From contig JXTC01000071.1 of NCBI GenBank assembly GCA_002914845.1, positions 314,363 through 378,362 of the forward strand: 64,000 nt of DNA, written 5' to 3'. The position numbers and the translations under genes were made by a program. Source of the DNA: Trema orientale (lineage: Eukaryota > Streptophyta > Magnoliopsida > Rosales > Cannabaceae). The notes beneath the pieces are model-generated. The model did no database searches and had not been told where the DNA came from. It saw nothing but the letters and a program-made list of their open reading frames with translations. This document shows, piece after piece, positions 11,968 through 22,799 of the stretch (position 1 is its first letter; each line of letters begins with the position of its first letter).

Positions 11968-12852
11968 TCAATCCAAAACAACATGTTCAACACCTTCAGC
12001 CAAGCCAGATCCTGATAAATGATCTGTAACATAACAATTAGTAAGTGAAACAAGTCAAATTAAATAAAAGAAATCAAATTCATGCAAGTTTAAAAATTTA
12101 AAAGCATACAAATTAGAAGTTTTAATTAGTGAAATATGTATACCTGATTCAATATTTTCATAGGTTTGAATCTCATCTATAAAATCGTTTAGCTGCAATG
12201 GCTCATTGGTAGACTTAACCCAATTTTGTGTACAAACCAAAGTCTCTACTATGTTAGGGCTCAAAAGAACTCCTAAAAGAGTCCAAAATTCGAGCTTCGG
12301 TGTATTCAGAAGCCACAATTGAAACGGGGACAAAAAGCACATCACGGGCAATTTGTGCATGGATTTTATACTTTTTTTTTTTTTGGCTTGGAGCTTAGAT
12401 TTTATACTTGTTAGTATTTTCTTTCCACCCAAGCCAAAATGAAGTTGGGTGTCAAAGGATTGACTGGATCATCAAATAAATACTTGTCAATATCATTCTG
12501 CCTCTCAATGAAGTCCTTATCGTTTCGATGTTGTAAAAATTGAGATAATAAGTTCTGATCAGATGCTAGAACCTGACTTTCCTTAGCTTGGTTAGCTTCA
12601 TGCTCATCACTACTATTAGTCTTCCCTAATATAGAGCCACCACTATAAAATTCTAGCAAGTTATTCAAGAGTGTTTCAACCTTTTTGGTTAATTTTATAG
12701 CAGTAGCAGGATCATAGACACAACCAAAACAATACTTGACATACTTATGCTTCCAGCCATATTTGTCATAAAACATTCCCTATTATGAATTAAGTCATTG
12801 ATATGATTTTCAATTTCACATGGTTCATGATAAAATACATTAGATGTTACTC
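11968..12852 (-). pseudogene. hAT transposase (RICESLEEPER-like), C-terminal part
   Basis: Minus-strand translation gives KHKYVKYCFG, then NDIDKYLFDDPVNPLTPNF, and the hAT dimerisation end NIVETLVCTQNWVKS..ENIES. A donor at 12144/12143 joins a last exon 12023-11968 (DHLSGSGLAEGVEHVVLD, stop), in phase. Frameshifts and stops around 12250-12430 break the dimerisation domain. Upstream the frame runs into the Copia insertion at 12853 and resumes at 17898. hAT transposases cut and paste DNA and leave 8-bp target duplications; some relatives have become host genes, but this copy is clearly disabled. Confidence 0.85.
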
Positions 12853-13097
12853 TTTAAGTTTACACGTTTTATTTTATTTCCTTATTTAGAGGATTTAGTT
12901 TTATTCCTAGAATATTTGTATGAGCTGTTAGGATTAGATTTTATTTATTCAGATTTCTTTTTATTTTCTTTCCTGAGTTTCTGCCAAGACTTAAGGGATT
13001 CGAATGGTAGGCTTATTACCATCTACCCTATTTATTTCTTTCTGGTTTACGGTTTTCAATAAGAAAATGAGAGCTCTTTTCTTCATATCAAATTACA
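12853..13097 (+). repeat. 5' LTR of Copia element
   Basis: Starts TTTAAGTTTACACG (first dinucleotide TT instead of the TG of the 3' copy) and ends AAATTACA. Same 245-bp length as the 3' LTR. Confidence 0.95.
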
Positions 13098-13109
13098 TGG
13101 TATCAGAGA
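13098..13109 (+). promoter_or_regulatory. Copia primer-binding site (initiator tRNA-Met type)
   Basis: TGGTATCAGAGA begins at the first base after the 5' LTR. It matches the usual plant Copia site complementary to the 3' end of initiator tRNA-Met. Confidence 0.9.
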
Positions 13110-13158
13110 TTTGAAGGCCAGATTAAAAAAAAAAGGGGGGGGACTAAAAGCACCTATA

Positions 13159-16100
13159 ATGGCGACTGATGGGCAGACCGAAAGCAGCTCTGAAGTGACC
13201 TCTAATCCCAACATCTCAACCATGATGACTATTGGAGGATCTAAAGGCTCCGGGTCTGTTGTCACAGTGCATAAATTGAATGGCGACAATTTTTTCCAGT
13301 GGTCGCAATCAGTTTTCATGTTCATCTACGGCAGAAACAAAGATGACTACCTCACAGGTGCAGCAGCAGCCCCAAAAGAAGATGATCCTAAATACAGGGC
13401 ATGGAAATCTGAAAACTCCATGGTCATATCATGACTAATCAATTCCATGAACCCTGACATAGGAGAGGATTTTATGTATTATACCACGGCACAAGAAATA
13501 TGGGAAGCAGTCAAGATCAGCTATTCTGACAAAGAAAATAGTTCTGCCGTTTTCGAAATAAAAGGCAAACTGCATGATCTTCGGCCTAGAGATTTATCGG
13601 TACAACAATACTACAATACACTCAAACGTTATTGGCAGCAACTCGACATTCTAGACTCTGCCAAATGGGATTGCCCAGAAGATAATGTGAAGTACCGGAA
13701 AATTGTCGAAAAAGAAAGAATTTATAAATTTCTGTTGGGGCTGAATGAAAATCTGGATGAAGTGCGAGGACGAATAATGGGACAGCGACCATTACCAAGT
13801 CTGCGGGAGACATTTTCTGAAGTCCGACGAGAAGCCACTCGAAAGAAAGTTATGATGGGCACCCCGAATAACTCTGCAGCAACCGAAAGCTCAGCTCTAG
13901 CCATTCAAGGAGTTTATTCACAAAACTATGACAATCGGGCCCGAAAGGAATGACCTTGGTATGACCATTGCCGCAAACCCGGACACACAAAAGACAAGTG
14001 CTGGGTTATTCATGGTAAACCTACAGACTAGAAGCCATCCTGATTTCAGAATAAAAGAGAAAGCCAGGGTAACATTGCTACAGTGGATGACAAATCTCAG
14101 GCACAGCTTAAAACTGCCACATTCAGCAAGGAGCAACTTCATATCCTGCAAAGGATGTTTGGACAACTTCAACCATCTGCTTCTGTGGTTGGAATGGGTA
14201 CAATTGCTTAAAAAGGTAATTTCTTAAAGGCCTTGAATGCTAAATGTGAACAAAATAGCATGTGGATTGTTGACTCAGGCACTTCCGACCATATGATGGG
14301 AGATGAAACCTTATTTCATTCATATAATCCATGTCATGGGAATTTTTCTGTTCGAATAGCAGATGGCACCCTCTCTCAAGTTGCTGGAACAGGTTCCATT
14401 GTAATTTCTAAGTAAATTGTTTTGAAATCTGTCCTATTAGTGCCAAAATTGAGTTATAATTTGCTGTCCATTAGCAAGACAACCAGAGACATGAATTGTG
14501 TTGCTAAGTTTTCCAATACATGTTGTATTTTTCAGGATTTGAGTTCGGCGAAGACGATTAGCAATGCTGAAGAGTGCTCTGGGCTCTATATTCTCAAAGA
14601 TCAGGATCATTCTGGAAAACAAGATCAAAATAATATTTGTGTTCCTATAGAGTCTCCTAGAATTTGGAATTCTCTGTCTGTTTCTGTTTTGAATAAAAAT
14701 GATAGTGCAATTGTGTTGTGGCACTATCGACTGGGTCATCCAAATTTCTTGTATCTTGAAAAATTATTTCCTAAATTATTTTTGAATAAAAGGACAAAAT
14801 TCTTCCAATGTGAGATTTGTCAATTATCAAAACATGTCAGAAATAGTTATGCTATCCGACCTTACATTGCCTCACGTCTATTTACTATGATACACAGTGG
14901 CATTTGGGGACCCTCTCGTGTTAATAATATAAATGGTGCTAGGTGATTTGTAACATTCATTGATGATCATACCAGAATAACTTGGGTTTTTCTTATTAAA
15001 GAAAAGTCAGAAGTCAGCTCCATTTTTCCAAAGTTTCACTCCATGATAAACACTCAATTCCAAACAAAAATTCAAATCTTGAGAACTGACAATGCTAAAG
15101 ATTACTACAATTCTGTCTTGGGGGGTTACTTGGAGAAACAAGGGATAATTCACCAAAGTTCATGTGTAGATATACCTCAACAAAATGGGATAGCTGAAAG
15201 GAAAAATAGGCACTTACTTGAGGTAACCCGATCTATAATGTTTGCGACAAATATTCCCAAACACTTCTGGGGTGAAGCTGTTCTCACATCTACTTACCTC
15301 ATCAATCGGATGCCTTCACGCGTTCTTCAATTCAAAACTCCATATGATGTTCTTGGTAATGCATTTCCTTTCTCTTGCCTCTTATCTTCCATTCCTTTTC
15401 GGATTTTTGGTTGTTCTATATTTGTTCATGTCTATTCTCACAACCGAAGTAAACTTGATCCAAAGGCCACAAAGTGTATATTTTTGGGATATTCATCAAA
15501 TCACAAAGGGTATAAGTATTATTCACTAGTTACCCACAAATTCTATCACACCATGGACGTTACATTCTTTGAGAATCAACCCTACTATTCCAAAACTCAT
15601 ATTCAGGGGGAGAATGAGACAAAGGAATATCAGTTTTATATTGAAACTCTAAACACCAATCAGTCCAGTCCCACCAATCCCGTGTCTACCATTCCTATGT
15701 CTACTACTCTTAATCCTGTGGCTGAATCCACTCAAGTAAATCCATCCGAAACTCATTCTGAATCCATCAAGTCTCAACCAGAAGCACCCGAGCCAAAGTT
15801 ACAAGGAGTAGTGAACCCAGAGCTACGTGTTTACACTAGGAGGCCACGAACTCAAGAGAATATAGAAACTGAGGCACCTAAGCAGAACCAAGAGTTGGAA
15901 CCAGAACTTGAATTATCTGAAACACAACCAGGTAACACAATTGATACTCCTACTACTAGTGATGATATGCATTTGCCCATTGCCATAAGAAAAGGAGTAA
16001 GATCATGTACCACCAAACATCCTATAGCTAACTTTGTTTCTTATGAAAAGCTATCTCCTTGTTATCGAGCATTTATATCCGCTATGTCATCAGTTGAGAT

Positions 16101-17640
16101 TCCTCGAAACTTTCATGAGGCCGCACAGAATCCTGAATGGAGAACAGCCATTAATGAAGAGATATCAGCACTCAGGAAAAATGGTATATGGGAACTTACT
16201 GAACTACCACCAGGAAAGCAACCAGTGGCATGTAAGTGGATTTTCACACTTAAACACAAGGCTGATGGAAGCATAGAACGATATAAGGCTCGACTTGTTG
16301 CAAAGGAATTTACTCAAACCTATGGTACTGATTTTTTAGAAACTTTTGCTCCAGTTGCTAAGTTGAATACGGTTCGTGTACTAATCTCTATTGCAGTAAA
16401 TCTGAATTGGCCACTGAATCAATTTGATGTAAAAAATGCCTTCCTCAACGATGACCTTGAGGAGAAAGTCTACATGGAGATTCCACAAAGTCTTGAAAAG
16501 CCAAACACAAGAAACCAAGTGTGTAAGCTCAAGAAGTCATTGTATAGATTGAAACAATCACCTCGAGCTTGGTTCGACAGATTTACCAAAGCGGTAAGAA
16601 GGCAAGGATATTCTCAAGGCCAATCTGACCATACACTATTTTTCAAGCATTCATCAGATTCAAGAATTGCTATTTTAATAGTATATATAGATGATATTAT
16701 CCTAACAGGTGATTATCAAGAAGAAATGGTGAACTTAAAAAATTTTCTGGCTATAGAATTTGAAATCAAAGATCTTGGAAGTCTTAAATACTTCTTGGGT
16801 ATGGAGGTAGCTCAGTCCAGCAAGGGAATTGTCATATCTCAACGAAAGTATACTCTAGACTTACTAAAAGAGACCGGTATGCTTGGGTGTAAACCAGCTG
16901 AGACTCTAATGGATTCAATCAACAAGTTAGGAAAAAAGGAAGGAAATATCCCAGTCGACAAAGGGAGATATCAAATATTGGTAGGAAGACTAATCTACCT
17001 CTCCCATACACGCCTCGATATCAGTTTTTCAGTAAGTGCCGTGAGTCAGTTCATGAATGATCCCTCCGAAGAACATTTTGATGCTGTTTATCGTATTCTC
17101 CAATATCTCAAGATGACACCCGGAAGAGGACTGTTTTTTAAGAAAACATCCAACAAGAGCATAGAGTTATATTCAGATGCCGATTGGGCAGGTTCAATTA
17201 CTGACCGTCGATCAACCTCTGGGTACTGTACGTATGTTTGGGGTATATTGGTCACTTGGCGAAGCAAAAAACAAGCTGTTGTAGCTAGAAGTAGTGCAGA
17301 AACAGAATTTCGAGCTTTAGCACATGGGGTTTGTGAAGGTATATAGCTAAGACGTATTTTTGAAGAGTTAAAATTGCATATCCAAGAACCTATGAAGATG
17401 CATTGTGACAATCAGGCAGCTATCAGCATAGCAAAAAATCTGATTCATCATGATCGCACTAAACATGTTGAGATTGACAGGCACTTTATCAAGGAAAAAA
17501 TTGAAGATGGAGTTATTCAGTTGATCTACTTTCCCACTAGTCAACAACCAGCTGATATACTCACAAAGGCATTACCAAGAAAGAATTTCGAAGAGATCGA
17601 TTTCAAGCTGGGAATGATTAACATTTACTCCCCAGCTTGA
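13159..17640 (+). pseudogene. Copia gag-pol polyprotein, single frame with eight internal stops
   Basis: One frame runs from ATG 13159 to TGA 17638-17640 with no frameshift. Gag: GDNFFQWSQSVFMFIYGR to about 13920. Zinc knuckle near 13957: the first Cys is Tyr (WYDHCRKPGHTKDKC). Protease: WIVDSGTSDHMMGD (14263). GAG-pre-integrase: WHYRLGHPNF. Integrase: GIWGPSRVN, RTDNAKDYY and QQNGIAERKNRH. Reverse transcriptase: YKARLVAKEFTQTYG and catalytic YIDD. RNase H: LYSDADWAGS. Internal stops lie at 13432, 13951, 14029, 14041, 14209, 14413, 14944 and 17344. All can be explained by single transitions, several at Trp codons (for example GAR*FVTFID). The element cannot make a full polyprotein now. Confidence 0.95.
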
Positions 17641-17647
17641 GGGGGAG
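17638..17647 (+). promoter_or_regulatory. Copia polypurine tract
   Basis: TGAGGGGGAG sits directly 5' of the 3' LTR and overlaps the pol stop codon. It is the usual priming site for plus-strand synthesis. Confidence 0.85.
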
Positions 17648-17892
17648 TGTAAGTTTATACGTTTTATTTTATTTCCTTATTTAGAGGATTTAGTTTTATT
17701 CCTAGAATATTTGTATGAGCTGTTAGGATTAGATTTTATTTATTCAGATTTCTTTTTATTTTCTTTCCTGAGTTTCTGCCAAGACTTAAGGGATTCGAAT
17801 GGTAAGCTTGTTACCATCTACCCTATTTATTTCTTTCTGGTTTACGGTTTTCAATAAGAAAATGAGAGTTCTTTTCTTCATATCAAATTACA
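17648..17892 (+). repeat. 3' LTR of Copia element
   Basis: Starts TGTAAGTTTATACG and ends AAATTACA, followed by target duplication TACTC (17893-17897). Confidence 0.95.
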
Positions 17893-18820
17893 TACTCGAA
17901 ATGAACTACTAAGTCTCAAAGTGACATTGTAAAAAGTCTTTAAAAATTTCAAAAAGCTATTGCATTCTCCCAATCTTTACTTGTAGGCAATCCAACAATT
18001 GTCTCTCCCATTGTTATCATCCTTAAAGGCACTCAAATACTTGTCATCTTCTTCATACCTCTCAAAAGTTTTTTTAAACTTTATTGCAACTTCTAACATC
18101 AAGTACGTAGAGTTCTATCTTATGGGGACATCTAACACTAACAAGCCTTTATACTCTTCAGCTTTTTTTTGTTCTATACAAGATTTAAACCTTTGTAGCC
18201 TATAGATGCTATTGAATTATGCATATCTTTCAACCCCTCAGTAACAATAAGATTCACTATATGATAACAACTCCTCAAATGCATAATTTCTCCATCTAGG
18301 ATAGCCCATTTCCTTGATTTTATCTTCCTTTTCAAATAGGCTACAACTGTGTCATTGGATGAGGCATTATCTACAGTTATGGTAAATATTTTCTCTATTC
18401 CCCAACCATATAGATAAGATTCAATCACCCTACCAATTGTTTCTCTCTTATGATTAGCTATTTGGCAGAAGTTCAGAATTCTTTTTTGCAATTTCTATTC
18501 AGAATCAACATAGTGAGCAGTAAGACACAAGTAGTTTATATTTTTAGAAAGAGGTCCAACAATCAATGGTAATACTAACCCTTTGTGAACTTCTAGTCAA
18601 TTCACCCTTTAACTTTTTTTCTCTTGGCTTAAAAGAGTTGTAAGATCTCTCTAGCAATTATAACCCTAGAAGGTGGGTCAAATCTAGGCTTAAACTTTAG
18701 ACAAAATTGTCTAAATCCTTCCCCTTCCATAAACCTAGAAGGAAGCTCATCTAAAATTACTATTTTTAACAAAATATCCCTACAGGCTTCTCACAACCTG
18801 TTAGAATTTCGCATAATGTG
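17893..18820 (-). pseudogene. hAT transposase (RICESLEEPER-like), N-terminal and middle part
   Basis: Minus-strand frames give, in order, LDELPSRFMEGEGFRQFC (about 18735), RILNFCQIANHKRETIGRV, FTITVDNASSNDTVVAYLKR (RNase H-like fold with a catalytic Asp in TVDNASSND), SCYHIVNLIVTEGLKD, then NSTYLMLEVAIKFKKTFERY and FLKFLKTFYNVTLRLSSSF near 17900. Several stops and frameshifts are present, and no BED zinc finger is readable upstream. The end at 17898 continues in frame at 12847 across the Copia target site, showing that Copia landed in this gene. Confidence 0.85.
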
Positions 18821-19370
18821 GGTGATTAGAAGAATAGAACTTTCACAAGGTCACTTCACAAAACTAGACTCATGTTGATAATTTTTTAGAATCTAAACTA
18901 ACTTAAACTTTTGCTATGAAGAAAATTATTCCCTTAAAGCCTACTAGAATAATTTAGGATTCATTTATTTTTGTTTCCTCCATTTCATATCTTCTTCACC
19001 ATTTTTTTTTTCATATCATCCCATCACACTTTTAACTCATTCCTGAAACAAGAACACGCTCTAAAGATTTGGTTCATTTTTTGTCCATAATGGTGAAGAA
19101 TGCGGTCAATTTTCTCATTATACTTTCTTCTTCAAGCTTCCTTCCATTTGCAATATTTTAGCTTCAAATCAAGTAAGTTAAAAAAGCATTCATACGTTTT
19201 TAATTTTTGTATGATTGGTAGATTCAAAGATACTTTTGAGTATGAACTAAGAATATAATGCAAAATATGAAGTTTGTTGGTAATTTTCGAGCTTAGAAAT
19301 CTCTAAACCGTAATTGAAATTGCAAAATATGAAGATTCAAATCAAAGAAGATGCCCAGATCTGGCTTGTC
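18821..19370. other. No gene seen; decayed hAT 5' region
   Basis: AT-rich, with stops in all frames. It should hold the N-terminus and right end of the hAT element, but I could not recognise a BED zinc finger or a terminal inverted repeat. Confidence 0.4.
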
Positions 19371-19819
19371 AAGGGTGTTGAGCTATAAGACGACCTGTTG
19401 AGCTCTCGACATGTCGTACTTTCTAGACTATGCTCGACACCCTTATCAAGCAATGTCTCAATCATTGTTAACCTAGTCATTCGACAACAACTCGACTACA
19501 CTAGACAACCCTGTTGAGTAATATGTCAACACTATTGAAGTAGGTACTTGACATACTCTGGACCATACTAGACATCCCTATCTAGCGTTCTAGACGTACC
19601 TGTCTGGTATACTAGACTCCATTGTTTTGCCATTTTCTATAATGCACAATGTTTAGTCGACAGTGTTGACTAGCTAATAGACACACATATCTAGCCGTTA
19701 AAAACACATGTAATTTTTTTTAGGGATGCGAAAAACTTTTTATATAACTAGTTATGAAGAATATTTTTTTGGTTGCTCGTATATATATTTACTCATTTTT
19801 TTTTTTTATATTTTTCAGA

Positions 19820-20458
19820 CATATTATCAACACTCATAATCATATTATATGATGGCGTATGGGAAAAGAATGAAGGTTTCTGGAATTGGAATGAAAAGAG
19901 GCAACGATCAAAATGCATTATAGTTGAACCTAACATAACTATTAACGAGCTATTAGACGAGATATATAGAAGTATAGAAACTGTCCGCAACGCCTTTGAC
20001 ATATAATTAGTTATAAGCTAAAAACAATGACAGATATTGTTCTAATTGCTGTGAAAAATGATAGAGACACTATGGCTTTCATTTATTGGCTGAAGAAAGA
20101 CAATATCCTACTATGTATGACACTGGTATGGAAATCCGAGAATGTAGCTTTTAAAGAAACATTTATTCCGGAACTTGATGACGTAGAATATTTTGGGGAT
20201 AATAATCATGATAAGAGTTATGGCCAAGAAGATGATGAAGACGAAGACGACGATGATGATGATGATGATGATAATGATGATGATGGTGCTGGTGGTGGTA
20301 GTGGTGATGATGATCGTGGTGGTGAGAGTTATGGCCAAGAAGATGATGATGACGAGGAGGATGACCATGATGATGATGATGATGATGATGGTGATGATGG
20401 TGGTGGTGGTGATGATGATGATGGTAACGATGGTGATATTTTTATTTGTGTGATATAA
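19820..20458 (+). pseudogene. MuDR-type transposase N-terminal fragment with poly-Asp tract
   Basis: Frame 1 part (to TAA at 20004): IIILYDGVWEKNEGFWNW, then SKCIIVEPNITINELLDEIY. A one-base frameshift near 20000 leads to IISYKLKTMTDIVLIAV, FIYWLKKDN and CMTLVWKSEN. This is the usual order at the N-terminus of plant MULE transposases (ubiquitin-like MuDR region followed by an acidic linker). The linker is expanded into Asp/Gly tracts coded by GAT/GAC/GGT triplets, with SYGQED occurring twice (from 20217 and 20329). It ends at TAA 20456-20458 without zinc-finger or DDE domains, so this is a truncated, frameshifted relic. An acceptor-like TTTTTCAG precedes it at 19819. Confidence 0.6.
20222..20440. 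repeat. GAT/GGT trinucleotide-rich tract
   Basis: Imperfect GAT, GAC and GGT triplets over about 220 bp, in two blocks separated by a second copy of AGTTATGGCCAAGAAGATGA. Read on plus it codes mainly for Asp and Gly. Confidence 0.9.
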
Positions 20459-20872
20459 TACTTTTGTATTACTATGTAATGATTATAATGTCATGTTTTA
20501 TAATGCTATATCATATTTTATATTGTTATTTTTAAAATACATTGGAATTGAGTAACATCTACAGAAAAAAAAATGCTACTAGACAGTGGTGTCGAGTCGC
20601 TAAACAATATGCCTAGCGGCCTCGATCTTCTTATTGAATTCTTAGACACAGTATCTAGATACTCTTCTAAATGTTAAAATGCTACTAGATAGTGGTATTA
20701 AGATTAGATTCTATGTCTAATTTGCTCGACAATTGTGTCTTTCTTGCTTGATAAATTATTTAATTTTGTAGGATAATCAAAATACATGTTTTCTTTATCA
20801 CCATAATGAGTTATTCATTATGTTAATTATATTACAGAAGCATATTAATGAATGTAAGTTATGGTTACAATC

Positions 20873-20952
20873 AATTATTCACTATATTAAGTAATTGACT
20901 TTCTTATTAAAATTAATTATTCACTATATTGAGTAATTGACTTTCTTATTAG
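20873..20952. repeat. 42-bp tandem duplication
   Basis: AATTATTCACTATATT..TTGACTTTCTTATTA occurs twice, at 20873 and 20915, with few differences. Confidence 0.8.
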
Positions 20953-20959
20953 AATGAAT

Positions 20960-21372
20960 AAGAAAGTGATAATGAAGTGACTAAGTTTCTAGTAATTTGG
21001 ATGACATATATTTAATATTATAATAATTAAAAATTCATTAACTTATTGATTATACTTACTTAAGATTCATTTACTTAGCTATATAAGTTTCTAATTAGAA
21101 AAAAGAATAATGAATTGATTAAGTTTCTACAAATACGAATGATATATTTTCAATGTGTTAATGATTCAAAACTCATGAAGTTAGTAGTTATACTTTAGTA
21201 TTCATTGCACTTAGCTATGTAAGTTTTTAATTAGAAACAAGAATAATGAATTGACTAAGTTTCTACTAATAGGGATGGCATATTTTCAATGTGTTAATAG
21301 ATCAAAACTCATTAAGTTAGTGATTATACTTTTTAGTATTCATTATACTTAGTTATGTAAAGTATTTAATTT
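20960..21372. repeat. Three tandem copies of a ~136-143 bp unit
   Basis: Copies start near 20960, 21103 and 21239, each with AGTTTCTA..AAT, CATTAACTT or CATTAAGTT, and CTTAGCTATRTAAGTTT. Copies 2 and 3 are closest to each other. Part of the repeat-rich MULE-like region. Confidence 0.8.
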
Positions 21373-21702
21373 ATGTTGAACTCTATTTATTTATATCTCT
21401 TTTATGTATAATATTTATAATAGGTTCCCCATCCAGTATATAAATATTTTTACCCATCCATAAGTATTTTTATTTTAGCTGTTGGATCATAATCTAACGA
21501 CTACCATAATTTGAGTAGTTAGAAAAAAATAATAAAAATAAATATCCATTATTTAATGCTTTTCTCTCTCCTCCTTTTATGATGAAAAGACGTGGGCGAT
21601 CAATTTTAATTGGCCAAAGTAATACATATAAATAGGTAAAAAAAAAAATACCTACTGGATTGTTACCCTTTATAGTATTATTATAGCTATATAACTTGTT
21701 TA

Positions 21703-21916
21703 GAATGCTCGACGAACAATGTCTAGTAGCTAAATAAATTGTCTGAAATGCTCGACAGATAGTGTCTAGTAGCTAGACACACTGTCTGGAATGATTGACA
21801 AATAATGTCTAGTGGCTAGACACATTATCAGAAATGCTCAACAAATAGTGTCTAGCAGCTAGACACACCGTTGGGAACGCTCAAATAACATTGTCTTTTA
21901 GCTACACACCCTGTCT
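21703..21916. repeat. Five tandem copies of a 43-bp unit with a palindromic core
   Basis: Copies start at 21703, 21745, 21788, 21831 and 21874. The best copies contain GTCTAGTAGCTAGAC, a perfect inverted repeat with a 3-base loop, preceded by AATGCTCGAC. Array periods are 42, 43, 43 and 43. Confidence 0.9.
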
Positions 21917-22288
21917 GGAAAATCGACTAATATGTCGAGCTACCAGACCACATGTTTAGCTATTTTACAGAACATTATTTTCAATGATGTTAAGTGGCTT
22001 GACAGCTTTTCTTGGATACTAAATATACTATCTTGGACATTTGATACTATGTCTAGTATAAATTTTTAATAAAATATCCTCAAAGTCTTAGAAAAACCAA
22101 TGAACCTTAATACATCATAACCTTGACCTATGGAATATAAAAAAACCCAAATAAGTTCTACAAATTAACAAAAAAATGGCCAATTAGTGTTCCATCTAAC
22201 AAAATAGTGACGTAGAAAATAATTTCCATGGATCCTAATCTCTTTTATAGATTTCACAAGTCATCTTCTTTTGAATAAACTAATATTA

Positions 22289-22360
22289 TCATCATTAACT
22301 CCATGAAAGTATATGATTGATGGATCATCATTAACTCCATGAAAGTATATGATTGATGGA
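22289..22360. repeat. Exact 36-bp tandem duplication
   Basis: The unit TCATCATTAACTCC..GATTGATGGA is present twice without a mismatch (22289-22324 and 22325-22360), so the duplication is very recent or the repeat is a local assembly artefact. Confidence 0.9.
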
Positions 22361-22799
22361 TAAACTGCACAATCCCTATTACATGGAAATAAAATAAGTT
22401 AAAATTCATTAAAAACTATGACAAACTATGCACAAGAATGAATTACTGAGGTACCTATTAAAATGCTCCTCCTTAGATAAGCTTAGACTCAACTTCGGAA
22501 TTTCACGTAGCATAATATTGAAAAAACATTACAAAAATAAATTAGAACTTGCCATACAAAGCTCGACCACCTGTCGAGTATGGTCTAGCATGGTCAACCA
22601 AAACATATAATACTAGACCATTCTCTACATCCTGTCTAGTGTGGTCAAGCTCAATATACAAAACTCACCCATGCTACAATAGTGTTAGATATGGTTTGGT
22701 CAAGGAAACTATGCTAAGCCACGCTAGATAGTGTTTCTAGCATAGTCAAGCTCTATGCTTAACCATATTAGACAATGTGTCTAGTGTAGTTGGGCCATA

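Larger units (their letters stand above)
12853..17892 (+). mobile_element. Ty1/Copia retrotransposon, near-complete, full-length structure
   Basis: 245-bp LTRs (12853-13097 and 17648-17892) lie within the 5-bp target duplication TACTC (12848-12852 and 17893-17897). A primer-binding site TGGTATCAGAG follows the 5' LTR directly, and a polypurine tract TGAGGGGGAG precedes the 3' LTR. Order of domains: gag, zinc knuckle, protease, integrase, reverse transcriptase, RNase H, as in Copia. The LTRs differ at only 5 of 245 positions by my count, so it is a fairly recent insertion. It splits the hAT transposase pseudogene. Confidence 0.95.

Noticed and set aside
20111..20453. Poly-Ile and poly-Met frames over the GAT tract
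   Set aside because: Shadow frames of the triplet repeat; only the Asp frame continues from the MULE-like region.
21703..21916. CRISPR-like array
   Set aside because: Repeats are directly adjacent with no unique spacers, and this is a plant nuclear genome.
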